Part shown: positions 35,676 to 48,526 of the stretch, one piece after another
Layout of the letters: each line of letters opens with the position of its first letter
How positions within the stretch are numbered: the stretch's first letter is position 1
Assembly: GCA_028641055.1 (NCBI GenBank)
Contig: CM054060.1
Location: 206,298,445-206,362,444 of the forward strand
DNA length: 64,000 bases
Direction: 5' to 3'
DNA from: Alopecurus myosuroides
Taxonomy: Eukaryota; Streptophyta; Magnoliopsida; Poales; Poaceae
The notes under the pieces: generated by a model
Databases searched by the model: none
What the model was told of the DNA's origin: nothing
Seen by the model: only the letters and a program-made list of their open reading frames with translations
Made by a program: the position numbers and the translations under genes

Positions 35676-36688
35676 TGTCGGAGTTTCCGTTCTATCAACG
35701 ACAGGGTAGAACTCAAAGGTTCGAACATCGGGGGCTAACCACGTTCAATCGCACCTCCGGAGGCTTCAAGAGGGGAGTTCTCAAAGGGAAACGGTCACGA
35801 TACGAGGGTTTTAACCAGGTTCAGGCCACCATGATGGTGTAAAACCCTACTCCTGCTTGTCTGGTTGATTGCATTGTGAAGATTACAGTATAATGGGGGA
35901 TTCTGGTGATCTTCCTACTTGGTGTTCTCTCTGTATATTTTTCTTGTTTTCGTTGTGCTCTCCTCCTTGAGGAGATAGGGGTGGTCTACTTATACCGACG
36001 ACTGGCCCTGTTTCACGCTCACTTGGCGGGAAACGGAAACCACAAGGTGCCAAAGGGGGAGTGCCCCGTACACTGCGCCTCCTGCGCGGTCTTGGTGATA
36101 AGGGGTTGCCCGATCTTCTCGATGAACTCACACGATAACAACGATCTGATAACTTGTGTCTCTCCACAAACTCTCGGGCTAATTCCTGATGCCAATTGCA
36201 GCAGCAACCAATCCCTTGGATATTCCCAAATCCACACACTTGCACGAGCATCCATTGACTACTAGTGGTACTATATCAACTAATTCCTAGTGGAATAGCA
36301 GATAACACGCAAATCTTGCAATATGATCAATTCCTGATGAATGCTTTAAGCAGTCAACAATGGAGTCTAGGGTTTAAGGTATACATACTCTAAACCTTTG
36401 CACTCGCAGGTGTAAGGGGATGGGGTGCGGCCACAAGGGGGTTTTGCGCAAGCACCTCCTAACCTGAACCTACTTGGATTCAAACAACTCGAGTTGGACT
36501 CAACCTAATGACAAACCGACCCATAAGGGGTGCGGCCACCAATTGGACTCACAGATCCTTGCACACGCATTGGGACACCCTAGGACATGTCCTTGGTGCC
36601 CCCATAAGCCTAATGCACATCACACATAAATATGAATTGAAACACCCTAATACATGTCCTTGGTGCTACCATCTCCATCATGTTTAGC
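35676..36688 (-). repeat. Probable 3' LTR and untranslated end of element F
   Basis: Begins TGTCGGAGTTTCC at the satellite junction. A possible inner LTR end is the TCCA at 36251-36254 (LTR of about 579 bp), but I see no clear polypurine tract there, so that boundary is uncertain. 36255-36688 holds no coding motif. A phrase around GACATGTCCTTGGTG is present twice, near 36590 and 36655, suggesting a small duplication. Confidence 0.5.
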
Positions 36689-37659
36689 TCATGGTTTCCC
36701 CTTCTTGTGTGTGTTGCCAGGATCACCTCCCTCCATGTGTTCTTCCATGCATTGCTCCATGGCTCCATGCTCCTCTCCTCCAATAATGCTTGTGTTATCA
36801 ACAACCTGAATCATACATAAATGCAAGGATTTAGGTAGTATAAAATTCTCAGAACCACAAACATCATAATTTAATAAGAGTGAGTTCACCTGCCGTTCTA
36901 GTAGTTTGGTTCTTGATCTAGTCATTGGTCCAATCCTCACTTCATCATGTTTCTCTTGAACAGCAACATCGTCATCAATGGGAGAAAGTGTAGATGTACT
37001 AGGGATGTCCTCATCATCCTCCCCCCCTTGAAAAGGCGTAGACCTCAATGCATCAAGGTCCTCCCCATGGTATGGTGATAAATCAACAACATTGAAAGAA
37101 TTACTCACACCACACTCATCACTAGGAAGATCAATCTTGTAAGAACTATCATTAATCTTCTAAAGCACTTTATATGGACTAGCACCTCGCGACATCAACT
37201 TAGACTTGCGCAATGTGGGAAATCTATCCTTGCGAAAATGCAGCCACACCAAATCTCCTGGCCAAACTAGTACCTCCTTCCTATTCTTGCTAACTCTCTC
37301 AGCAACATGTCTTCCTGTTTTCTCAATTGCTTCTTTGGTCTTCTCATGGATCTTCCTCACAAAATCAGCACGTTTTGAAGCCTCCATATTAACTCTCTCT
37401 TGTATAGGAAGTGGCAGCAAATCAAGTGGTGTTATTGGCTTAAAACCATACACAACCTCAAACGGGCATAGCTGAGTAGTAGAATGTACAACCCTGTTGT
37501 ATGCAAACTCAACATGTGGCAAACACTCCTCCCACTCCGGTAGGTTCTTTTTAATCATGGCTCACAACAATGTGGATAATGTGCGATTCACCACCTCCGT
37601 TTGTCCATCAGTTTGGGGGTGACAAGTAGTAGAAAACAACAACTTTGTCCCCAGCTTCC
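36689..37659 (-). pseudogene. Integrase core end and pol C-terminus of element F
   Basis: The - strand reads [16 protein letters not shown], with the catalytic Glu of the DDE triad, then HVEFAYNRVVHSTT and PFEVVYGF, which are conserved after the core. SFNVVDLSPYHGED and GPMTRSRTKLLE, typical of grass Ty3/gypsy pol ends, follow. The frame is interrupted by TGA (37562-37564) and TAG (37160-37162), both inside conserved stretches. The upstream half of the integrase continues at 55833 across element C; the CTTCC duplicate marks the cut. Confidence 0.8.
37655..37659. repeat. Left target-site duplicate of element C
   Basis: CTTCC, matched by CTTCC at 55828-55832. One pair flanks the whole tandem structure. 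Confidence 0.85.
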
Positions 37660-38665
37660 TGTAACATCCCTGTTCTTGCTAACAGAGAGGTGTGGTGTGT
37701 GTTCATGTCATAGCATGCATGAAAAAAATTTGAACCAAGTTTTAATTTGAATTTTAAATGAAACTTGCCCAAAAACCACTTAAAGTGATCACACAAATTT
37801 TGTTCTAAAAATAATCTCAATTTTGGAAAGCAAATACATGGTGAGCTTGCAAATTTCATGAGCTTTTCAAAAATGATTTTTGCCAAATTTTTCCTTTGCA
37901 AAAAGGCCCTCAAAAGGTTGTTTTCTGTTCTGGTTTTAAAAGGAAAAGGACTGGTTTGCAAAATCTCAAAACTTCACGGGGTTACTGGGAGGTGGCCCTT
38001 TCTGTCGTCTTCCTCCCGCGCGCGCCAGGCAGGCACACAGCACCGTGGCGTCGACCGCCGCTGCCAGCTCCTCCTTGACTCCCGTCGGAGGAGTAGACGT
38101 GCGAAAGACGCCCTCGACCTCCTCTGTTGCCCCCGTACTCCCCCGTTCTCTCTGTGACTATCGCGGAGCCTGAACCGAACCTAACCCTAGCTCCGGCGAT
38201 AACCGCCGCTCGCCGCCGCTGTTCCCGGCCATCCGCGGCCACGGCGAGCACCCCATCGGCACCGCAACCTCCTCCTCTACCTCCCCGTCAACCACCGCTT
38301 CCCGGGATGGCCGCACTATGGAGAATCGGGTGCATCTTCCTCAAGTCCGGCCGCCCTGCGCCGAGCTCGATGCCGCCGATTCCGGCCCCCTCTCGCCTCA
38401 CCGACCGGCTCCCCTCCTTCCTGGTAATCCCAGGAGCGTGTAGGTGCTCCTGTCTTTCTCCCTATCCCTCCGTATCACCTTGCCGCTGTCGTTCGTGTCC
38501 CGCCGCCGCGGTATGCTCGCCGCCGGCCAACTCCGGTGACCATTTGGTCCACCGCTGCCACCCTTTGACTCCCCTTGAACTCCTCTACCGCGTGATGTAG
38601 TTCGATTTCAAAATCGTGCACCGAATCGTGGGATTGAGCCAAGCCAGAGCCTTTGTGGCCATTGA

Positions 38666-38695
38666 TGACGTCATCTCGACGTCATCCTGATGTCA
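38666..38695 (+). promoter_or_regulatory. as-1-like bZIP (TGACG) site cluster in element C LTR 1
   Basis: TGACGTCA (38666-38673) is followed by CGACGTCAT with its ACGT centre 12 bases further, then TGATGTCA. Paired TGACG motifs 12 bases apart are the pattern of as-1 elements bound by TGA-class bZIP factors in salicylate and stress responses. They lie about 420 bases before the TATA box. Also present at 45971 and 53276. Confidence 0.4.
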
Positions 38696-39089
38696 CAAAT
38701 CCAGTTTTTCTAATTTACAGAAAATGATTAATTTTAGATAATTAATAACTTCTGTTTTATTAATCAGAAAAATAAAAGGAAAGTATGGAAATGTTCAGAA
38801 AAGTGTAATTCACCCAAATATACCATTTTCAATCATGTTTGAGACAGTTGATTTTTGAACATTATTTTAATGTTGTTTAATCTTTTAAAATAGAAAAATA
38901 AGTTTTTATTCAAGAAAATTAGAAAATTAAAAGTTATATGTCAAAATGCTCAAAATGTCAAAAGCAATCTATTCATGATGTTTTCAAACCCATTTGAGCA
39001 ATAAAAATTGTGTTCACTTTCAGAATCGCCCGAAACCCCCTCCGGGGTCTATTTCGGGATAAATTCCAGTAAAATTCCATATCTGCCAT

Positions 39090-39096
39090 ATAAATC
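39090..39096 (+). promoter_or_regulatory. TATA box of element C LTR 1
   Basis: TATAAAT in a GCCATATAAATCC context. The same box is in LTR 2 (46395) and LTR 3 (53700). Confidence 0.45.
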
Positions 39097-40763
39097 CTAG
39101 CAACCCATCGAGCATGTTTAGGGTTTCATCGAAGTGCATTAACTTGCTCATGCATACATATTGTGCATTGCATCGATGCCATGTTTGATTGTTGTTCTTC
39201 TTTTCGGTGTTGTTCCCCCTCGGTAGAACGCGACTCCGAAGTGAAGGCCAGCAACCCCAATGGCGAATACTTGATCTTAACCGACAAGTCAAGCACTTAT
39301 TCCTGAAGTCTTTCTCTGGTTTTCTTGAAGCAAGGCAAGCATAACCTCTTATCTGCCCATATATGATTTCGAAAGACTTTTCATTCTCGTACCAATGCAT
39401 TCGATTCCAATGTATCTTGAGTCAATAGATAGAGTTACCCTATTTATTTGCATAACCCAGATATCATGATTCAATGCTCCTATCAGACATAGGATTTGTT
39501 TGTGTGTATCGCCAGAGCCTTAAATATGCCATGCTTAGTCGTACATGCCTGTTATCTCTTCTCCATCCGGTTGATGAATCAGAGCCGCAAATGAATCTAG
39601 TATGGTGGTATGTTGTGGAAAGTTAAGAGAATTTGATTAACATGATCTAAAGGTGTGGATGACGAGACCATAGAGGGTCTGTGGTGGTTGTCTCGTTCAT
39701 GCCCCTAGGAGCGAGTTCTCGTCTTCGAGCCAAGACTGAGCGTGCATCCACACGAGGGATTGGTTTCCCCTCGGTCTCAACTTGCCTAGCTTGTTCCATG
39801 AGTTGCCTAGTTCGGGCTTTCCATTTCGATTTGCGGGGATATCAAAACGTTTTCAAAACTAGGACGTGGCGGTGCAACAGCCTGTGGCGAGACAGTAGTT
39901 GAAGCACCGCTCACAATGATAGAGACCCGGCAGGAGATGGCCACTCCCTATTGGCGGACCATCTCTACTCGGAGCGACTCATGGAATAGGCGAAGCAAGG
40001 GAAAGGTCGTGGTCAACCTCCATCTGCCGGCACTTCCCGGAATAGTGCTAATGTCTGGCATTAAGAGTTGGTTGGCACGTGTGGTTAAAGTTGTACACCC
40101 CTGCAGGGTTAAATCTTTTCGAAAAGCCGTGTCCGCGGTTAAGGACGACTTGGTGACGGATTCTGTGATCATAGACAACTTAAACGGAATGATTAAAACT
40201 TGTTGATAACGAATGAAGGATGCCTCCTCGGAGATGCCGAGAGGGGTTACCTTGTAGCATGATTTACCGGAACAACTTGATGTGGTGATCTTTGAAGCAC
40301 GAGGTGCTGAAATGATGTTGGTGGATGAAAAAGATGATGATTTCAGTAGTTGAATAGCTTTCTCATCTGTTTTCAAAATACTCCATGAGACGTGCTATTC
40401 CTCCCTCAACTTGGAAAATAAAGATGGCTTTACGCAAAACAACCTTCATAACTCTTCCTAAAAGAAGCAGATATATAATAGGTTAACTAAGTCTTGTTGA
40501 GTACCTCCCGTACTCATGTTTGCTTCAATTTGGTTCAGGTGGAGTTCCTCAGTTCAGTGGTGTTTCGACGTGGACATCGACGAGTAGTTCGGGGTTCCCA
40601 GGTAGCAGCCTGGAATCTATGGGCTGGGACGTCGCCTTATGTTGCGGCCTCTTAGGCCTTTTTGGTTCTTGTTGATTAGCAACATAGTTTGCCTTCCGTT
40701 GTCTGATGTAATGTTGGGTCGTGTGACCTCTGCTTGTAAGCTATACTCTAGTAACACCTGTTT

Positions 40764-40769
40764 AATAAA
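40764..40769 (+). terminator. Polyadenylation signal in element C LTR 1
   Basis: AATAAA after a T-rich, TGTAATGTTG-containing stretch typical of plant 3' ends. Counterparts are at 48069-48074 and 55374-55379. Confidence 0.4.
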
Positions 40770-41221
40770 GCTTCATGTTTAGAGTACTGCTTTGATCGGT
40801 TGTTGGTTTCGAGCTCATTGTTATACAGTTTTGGCTATGCCTGCATAGTTGTCGCAGTCGAGGGGTTGTGGAGCCGATGATCCATGTCCGAGCCCGCCTG
40901 TCGATTTGATCGGCCTGGGGCGAGGTAACCCCAGTAACCCTCGATTGTTGTTGCACTTTCTGGACACATAGCAGCTCTGTATAGCTTTGGTCCCGTTCCT
41001 TCAGTTTCATCCGACTCGTGGACGCTTGGGTATGCATAGTTGGTTATGACTAGCATGGATACAAGGAGTAGTAGACCGGGGATCCGGACTACGTGCCGAT
41101 GAATCCGGTCTGCCTGCCGTTGTTTGTTGCGGCCGGGGCTGGTAACCCTGAAGCCCTTGTGAGTCCATGGCTAGGAGCACATAACAGTATGTATATCTCT
41201 GGGTCCGGGGTCTGACAGAAG

Positions 41222-41233
41222 TGGTATCCGAGC
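41222..41233 (+). other. Primer binding site, element C interior 1 (mutated)
   Basis: TGGTATCCGAGC, four bases after LTR 1. One base differs from the second copy (TGGTATCAGAGC at 48527), which may weaken tRNA-Met priming. Confidence 0.75.
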
Positions 41234-42977
41234 AGGACTGCCTGTAGGAAAACCTTATTGCTTGGTCGATGTCGAGTCTAGTGTTTGTGAAAAACTACTT
41301 TCGAATTCCAAATGGATTGTGAAAAACCTTCTTAGGATTCTTTTTACTCCTTACCTGGTATCGCTCTGACTCTGGGTCATCTTACCTGTTTTGATTTGAA
41401 AAGGTTTTGCTATCCTTCTAGTCATTCAAAACTCAGGTGCCTTCTTTGGCAATGACGTTTTCACCCAAGTTGACCTAGTGTTAAAGTTTCTAGAGTCGTG
41501 TGTGTTTCTTACTCTGTTGTTTCTCTTAAACTGGGGGATTTCCTTTCCATCCTAATCTCTCAGAGTTGTCCGGATTCCACATTCCTCCATGTTTCAAAGT
41601 TCTAAATCCTGAAACTCGAGATTTCCTTCTCATCTCGAATGTATCTGTTATCCTCTGCTCAAATTTCTTCCGGAGCTACGTATGTCTTCTTGGAAAGATA
41701 CTCCGTGATTGCTACTCATAGTGCCCTTCAAGGCACTCAGATAGTAGTTGCTCATTTGTTTCGATTTCTAACCTTTGGACTTGAACCGAAGGTCCCGGAA
41801 TGTGCTGAGTTGTGGTGGGTTGAATCATGTGGTCATAACCATGTGATGCTCACACCATCAGTACAGGATGCTGACCTTTAACCCAAGTTCCGTTTCTTTG
41901 GATCCTGAGGAATCTGTTTTACCTCGGGATAGCTAGGTGATTTCAACCCTCCTAGCCATAGGCTCTCTCTAGGAAACAAAATGATCACAACAAGAGTGTT
42001 CTTGGTGATTCCCATATCCTTGTTCTTGACTCTGCTATATCAATTCTTTTGCATGGGTTTTACAAAGGAGTAGGACCATGTGCATCATCTTGATCTTAGG
42101 ATCTCCTCCGAGCATGATTCCCCCTTTAGTTGCTCTCAAATCCCCATCCGTTGTTTTGGACATCAAGTTGCATATGCGTGTCGGATATACCCATGCATAG
42201 CTCTTGTTTTCCTTCAGAACATTTCACCTTGGAATGTCAGGAGAAACAAACTCCAGTACCTCGTTCATCTTACGAACCAGGTCAAAGTTTTGTAATTCTC
42301 AGATTAAAGAAGTTTCATTAGCTTCTAATCTGTTCTACCTCCGAGTATCACACTCTTATATATCAAGAGGTTGTGTTGAGTTTCATGACTCTGTTGATGA
42401 AGTGATGCTCCTAGACATCTTTACTCACCCTCCCTCCAAGTTTGAGTGCTGGAGTATGATGGGTCTGTGCATTGATGTGTGCATCAGATATTCTGAGCAA
42501 TTCTTATTGCTTTGAAAATCTAAGAAACATCTGTGTCCTTCTTAGCACTATTGGTCACCCGGTCTCTACTGGATGCTGACCGTGTTATCAAATCCGTTCA
42601 TTCTGGTGCACATTCTTGGTCAAAGAGTTGGGTTCATACAAAAGCTCTCATGTTCATATCAGTTGCCTTAAAAAGCAAGATTCCTTTCGAACTCCAAGAC
42701 ATACCGGTGGGTTGTGATATTCTGGTTGTCTTTCTAGAAGTATCACCAGGTTGTTACCTGACCGTGATGTCTATACGAGGGGTAGTTTGAACTACTCTTT
42801 CCTCCAAGAAACTCCGCTGGACACCCTGGACTAGTAGGTTGAGCTTAAACAACAACTTGGAAAGTTGAAAGACAAGAGCTCCTCCTAACTGGGTCCTTTA
42901 TTAAGGGATGCCTAGTTTCCTTTGTGTTGATGCAGGATAGTATCTCCTGAATGGACATGCTATCTTTCTAAGCTTGG

Positions 42978-43095
42978 TTTGATTTGGGCTATCGTCAAAT
43001 CAAGGCCAGATTCAAGGATTACCTTGGTTGTGTTTTTACTCATGGTGTTTTTCCAGGTACACCTTCATGTCCTTTGGTCTGACCAATACCTTGCC
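42978..43095 (+). pseudogene. RT remnant, element C interior 1
   Basis: One frame gives FDLGYRQIKARF, akin to the Ty3/gypsy RT segment D-L-x-S-G-Y-x-Q-I. A nearby frame gives TFMSFGLTN, matching the conserved F-G-L-x-N-A motif. Three substitutions near 43052 disrupt the stretch between them relative to the second copy. No surrounding frame is open. Confidence 0.55.
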
Positions 43096-44964
43096 TTGTT
43101 CGTATGTCATATGAATCCCTCTTCTTGGAGTGTTTTGATAAGGGTGTTTTCGAGCCCATCGATGTCATTCCTATTTTCTCCGAGTTGCAAGAGGCTCATG
43201 CTGAACAAATGGCAACAACGTTGGAAACTTTCAAGAACCATCTTTGTGTCATCACGAAGTTTGTGTTCTGGGTGTTCGAAGTAACCTACTCCGGTTCATG
43301 TGCTTATGGTGAAAGTTGTCGCCGTGGATCCGAGTAGAGTTTTCTTGTTCCTTCGGGAATAACTTCAAGTCGGTCATGTATGTGTGGATTATTCTTGAGA
43401 TGGTTGGTTGTTGCCTCCACTCCTTGAAGAAGTTTGCATCCACGCTAAATCACTGACTGATTTTCTTTGAGAGAAGAAGTCCAAGATCTTGGCGATCTTT
43501 GTTATCATCTTTCCCACAAGGACTCCGATGTGTTTTGTTGCAACTAAACCATGTAGGTGCAACCGTCTTTCGCAAGTTGCTAATACATGAGTTCTGCAAT
43601 CTCACTCATCCTCTTGAGTGTGGCATCGTAGTCAATATCTTGAGAATCTAGCATATGTATCTCGTTGGTAACCGGTGCAATCCCTTCAACCAAACACGTT
43701 GAGTCTCAGTTATTCAATCCACTAACTAGAGCTGAATCTCAAGCAGCAATGATGGCTTGTGTTTTCCTCAAGGGTACTGAATTAGGTCTTTTTAAAATAC
43801 GGCATGGTTGATGTGGTGGTTGACACAATTAGCCGGAAGACCTAATGTCATATCTCTTTGAATCCGTAAGAACAGCCACTCTCCGTGAGAATTCTTGTAT
43901 GGCTCATTCCAACAAGTTTCCCTCTTGCTAGATGATCTATAGAAGGCTTGTCGTGAGCCTGCTGTCGGTATCTAAAACATCAAGGAGAACCTGGAACTTG
44001 GTCTTTCCAATATCTCTCTATGGAACCTCCAAACCTTCGTTTCAGTGGAAACAAGTTCATCAGGAGAACATCTCTTGGTGTTTTGTAACCACCATTGATC
44101 AGTTCCCTTCCTCAAGTTGTTTGTACTTGAAGTTCTGTTCATCTGACACATTGTGTGAATTTGTCAGTCACGTCAGCCATGGGATCCTAACTATGTGGTA
44201 AACGTATTGCTACGTCAAACCCACAATAGGAAAGAGATTCCCTACTCCTTCTGGTGTTTCAATCCTCGTTGGTTAACCAGTCTTATGGTGTGTCCAAGAG
44301 TTCCTACTTCACTACGGTGTCCCAACATCCATGGTTACTCATATTCTGTCGTGAAGTAACATCCCGATCTTTGACAAAGTTTTCGACAACCTTTAACGGA
44401 ATGAAAGTTCCCTCATCTTTCGTGTCCACTCCGAAGAGTGAACATGATCCTGTATCAAATCTTCTCTGACGCACGATTACAGTGTTTTCTCGTGTTCTCC
44501 CTCGTCTAAGGATATTACGTTGTGGTATCCAAGACCATCCTCACGATCTTGGTTTTCTATTTGAAGAAACCTCGATGTCACAAGTTGTTCAACCTTTCGT
44601 TTCCAAAAGGATTTAAAGTCTTGTGCAAAGCTCATATTCTAAATCTTTCCATGAACCATCATCCATAAACTTGAAACCATCTTTTATTCCCTCCGTTACC
44701 TTGATGTGTTTCATGCACGATAACTCAACAGTTCTTTATGAACATTCCTATCATGAGTTATCCATGGGATACTCGATCTTCGTAAAGATCAGTTCCTAAG
44801 AGTTTTCCCTCTCACCTAAGGTGTAGCCAAGCAACACTCGATGCTACGGATCAACCTCTTCGAGAAAAGAACCGTAACGTTCGAGAAGATTGTTCAAAAC
44901 CGGTGTTCCTTCTTTCTTCTCCTTCGGGAATCTCGGGACGAGATTCTTGTAAGGGGGGTAGATT

Positions 44965-47900
44965 TGTAACATCCCTGTTCTTGCTAACAGAGAGGTGTGG
45001 TGTGTGTTCATGTCATAGCATGCATGAAAAAAATTTGAACCAAGTTTTAATTTGAATTTTAAATGAAACTTGCCCAAAAACCCCTTAAAGTGATCACACA
45101 AATTTTGTTCTAAAAATAATCTCAATTTTGGAAAGCAAATACATGGTGAGCTTGCAAATTTCATGAGCTTTTCAAAAATGATTTTTGCCAAATTTTTCCT
45201 TTGCAAAAAGGCCCTCAAAAGGTTGTTTTCTGTTCTGGTTTTAAAAGGAAAAGGACTGGTTTGCAAAATCTCAAAACTTCACGGGGTTACTGGGAGGTGG
45301 CCCTTTCTGTCGTCTTCCTCCCGCGCGCGCCAGGCAGGCACACAGCACCGTGGCGTCGACCGCTGCTGCCAGCTCCTCCTTGACTCCCGTCGGAGGAGTA
45401 GACGTGCGAAAGACGCCCTCGACCTCCTCTGTTGCCCCCGTACTCCCCCGTTCTCTCTGTGACTATCGCGGAGCCTGAACCGAACCTAACCCTAGCTCCG
45501 GCGATAACCGCCGCTCGCCGCCGCTGTTCCCGGCCATCCGCGGCCACGGCGAGCACCCCATCGGCACCGCAACCTCCTCCTCTACCTCCCCGTCAACCAC
45601 CGCTTCCCGGGATGGCCGCACTATGGAGAATCGGGTGCATCTTCCTCAAGTCCGGCCGCCCTGCGCCGAGCTCGATGCCGCCGATTCCGGCCCCCTCTCG
45701 CCTCACCGACCGGCTCCCCTCCTTCCTGGTAATCCCAGGAGCGTGTAGGTGCTCCTGTCTTTCTCCCTATCCCTCCGTATCACCTTGCCGCCGTCGTTCG
45801 TGTCCCGCCGCCGCGGTATGCTCGCCGCCGGCCAACTCCGGTGACCATTTGGTCCACCGCTGCCACCCTTTGACTCCCCTTGAACTCCTCTACCGCGTGA
45901 TGTAGTTCGATTTCAAAATCGTGCACCGAATCGTGGGATTGAGCCAAGCCAGAGCCTTTGTGGCCATTGATGACGTCATCTCGACGTCATCCTGATGTCA
46001 CAAATCCAGTTTTTCTAATTTACAGAAAATGATTAATTTTAGATAATTAATAACTTCTGTTTTATTAATCAGAAAAATAAAAGGAAAGTATGGAAATGTT
46101 CAGAAAAGTGTAATTCACCCAAATATACCATTTTCAATCATGTTTGAGACAGTTGATTTTTGAACATTATTTTAATGTTGTTTAATCTTTTAAAATAGAA
46201 AAATAAGTTTTTATTCAAGAAAATTAGAAAATTAAAAGTTATATGTCAAAATGCTCAAAATGTCAAAAGCAATCTATTCATGATGTTTTCAAACCCATTT
46301 GAGCAATAAAAATTGTGTTCACTTTCAGAATCGCCCGAAACCCCCTCCGGGGTCTATTTCGGGATAAATTCCAGTAAAATTCCATATCTGCCATATAAAT
46401 CCTAGCAACCCATCGAGCATGTTTAGGGTTTCATCGAAGTGCATTAACTTGCTCATGCATACATATTGTGCATTGCATCGATGCCATGTTTGATTGTTGT
46501 TCTTCTTTTCGGTGTTGTTCCCCCTCGGTAGAACGCGACTCCGAAGTGAAGGCCAGCAACCCCAATGGCGAATACTTGATCTTAACCGACAAGTCAAGCA
46601 CTTATTCCTGAAGTCTTTCTCTGGTTTTCTTGAAGCAAGGCAAGCATAACCTCTTATCTGCCCATATATGATTTCGAAAGACTTTTCATTCTCGTACCAA
46701 TGCATTCGATTCCAATGTATCTTGAGTCAATAGATAGAGTTACCCTATTTATTTGCATAACCCAGATATCATGATTCAATGCTCCTATCAGACATAGGAT
46801 TTGTTTGTGTGTATCGCCAGAGCCTTAAATATGCCATCCTTAGTCGTACATGCCTGTTATCTCTGCTCCATCCGGTTGATGAATCAGAGCCGCAAATGAA
46901 TCTAGTATGGTGGTATGTTGTGGAAAGTTAAGAGAATTTGATTAACATGATCTAAAGGTGTGGATGACGAGACCACAGAGGGTCTGTGGTGGTTGTCTCG
47001 TTCATGCCCCTAGGAGCGAGTTCTCGTCTTCGAGCCAAGACTGAGCGTGCATCCACACGAGGGATTGGTTTCCCCTCGGTCTCAACTTGCCTAGCTTGTT
47101 CCATGAGTTGCCTAGTTCGGGCTTTCCATTTCGATTTGCGGGGATATCAAAACGTTTTCAAAACTAGGACGTGGCGGTGCAACAGCCTGTGGCGAGACAG
47201 TAGTTGAAGCACCGCTCACAACGATAGAGACCCGGCAGGAGATGGCCACTCCCTATTGGCGGACCATCTCTACTCGGAGCGACTCATGGAATAGGCGAAG
47301 CAAGGGAAAGGTCGTGGTCAACCTCCATCTGCCGGCACTTCCCGGAATAGTGCTAATGTCTGGCATTAAGAGTTGGTTGGCACGTGTGGTTAAAGTTGTA
47401 CACCCCTGCAGGGTTAAATCTTTTCGAAAAGCCGTGTCCGCGGTTAAGGACGACTTGGTGACGGATTCTGTGATCATAGACAACTTAAACGGAATGATTA
47501 AAACTTGTTGATAACGAATGAAGGATGCCTCCTCGGAGATGCCGAGAGGGGTTACCTTGTAGCATGAGTTACCGGAACAACTTGATGTGGTGATCTTTGA
47601 AGCACGAGGTGCTGAAATGATGTTGGTGGATGAAAAAGATGATGATTTCAGTAGTTGAATAGCTTTCTCATCTGTTTTCAAAATACTCCATGAGACGTGC
47701 TATTCCTCCCTCAACTTGGAAAATAAAGATGGCTTTACGCAAAACAACCTTCATAACTCTTCCTAAAAGAAGCAGATATATAATAGGTTAACTAAGTCTT
47801 GTTGAGTACCTCCCGTACTCATGTTTGCTTCAATTTGGTTCAGGTGGAGTTCCTCAGTTCAGTGGTGTTTCGACGTGGACATCGACGAGTAGTTCGGGGT

Positions 47901-48522
47901 TCCCAGGTAGCAGCCTGGAATCTATGGGCTGGGACGTCGCCTTATGTTGCGGCCTCTTAGGCCTTTTTGGTTCTTGTTGATTAGCAACATAGTTTGCCTT
48001 CCGTTGTCTGATGTAATGTTGGGTCGTGTGACCTCTTCTTGTAAGCTATACTCTAGTAACACCTGTTTAATAAAGCTTCATGTTTAGAGTACTGCTTTGA
48101 TCGGTTGTTGGTTTCGAGCTCATTGTTATACAGTTTTGGCTATGCCTGCATAGTTGTCGCAGTCGAGGGGTTGTGGAGCCGATGATCCATGTCCGAGCCC
48201 GCCTGTCGATTTGATCGGCCTGGGGCGAGGTAACCCCAGTAACCCTCGATTGTTGTTGCACTTTCTGGACACATAGCAGCTCTGTATAGCTTTGGTCCCG
48301 TTCCTTCAGTTTCATCCGACTCGTGGACGCTTGGGTATGCATAGTTGGTTATGACTAGCATGGATACAAGGAGTAGTAGACCGGGGATCCGGACTACGTG
48401 CCGATGAATCCGGTCTGCCTGCCGTTGTTTGTTGCGGCCGGGGCTGGTAACCCTGAAGCCCTTGTGAGTCCATGGCTAGGAGCACATAACAGTATGTATA
48501 TCTCTGGGTCCGGGGTCTGACA
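44965..48522 (+). repeat. LTR 2 of element C (shared middle LTR)
   Basis: 3,558 bp, no indel against LTR 1 seen. At about six sites in its first 2.6 kb it agrees with LTR 3 against LTR 1, at about five sites in the later part it agrees with LTR 1 against LTR 3, and three changes are its own. That mosaic suits a middle LTR formed by recombination between a 3' and a 5' LTR. Confidence 0.9.
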
Positions 48523-48526
48523 GAAG

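Larger units (their letters stand above)
37660..41217 (+). repeat. LTR 1 of element C
   Basis: Opens TGTAACATCCCTGTTC and ends GGGGTCTGACA. It has an AT-rich start, a GC-rich block (37980-38600) with a 157-codon Pro/Ser-rich frame of doubtful reality, a bZIP-like site cluster, a TATA box and a polyadenylation signal. About six positions are unique to this copy, all in its first 2.6 kb. Confidence 0.9.
41218..44964 (+). other. Interior 1 of element C
   Basis: 3,747 bases with primer site at the left and polypurine tract at the right. No long ORF is present; the sequence reads as scrambled or decayed Ty3/gypsy pol with recognisable pieces of protease-like (about 42025-42075) and RT sequence. 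It ends with the 17-nt dyad AATCTCGGGACGAGATT (44929-44945) and AAGGGGGGTAGA (44951-44962). Confidence 0.75.

Noticed and set aside
41639..44469. Short frames in the element C interiors as separate genes
   Set aside because: They are conserved only because the two interiors are recent copies; surviving motifs are pol fragments in shifting frames.
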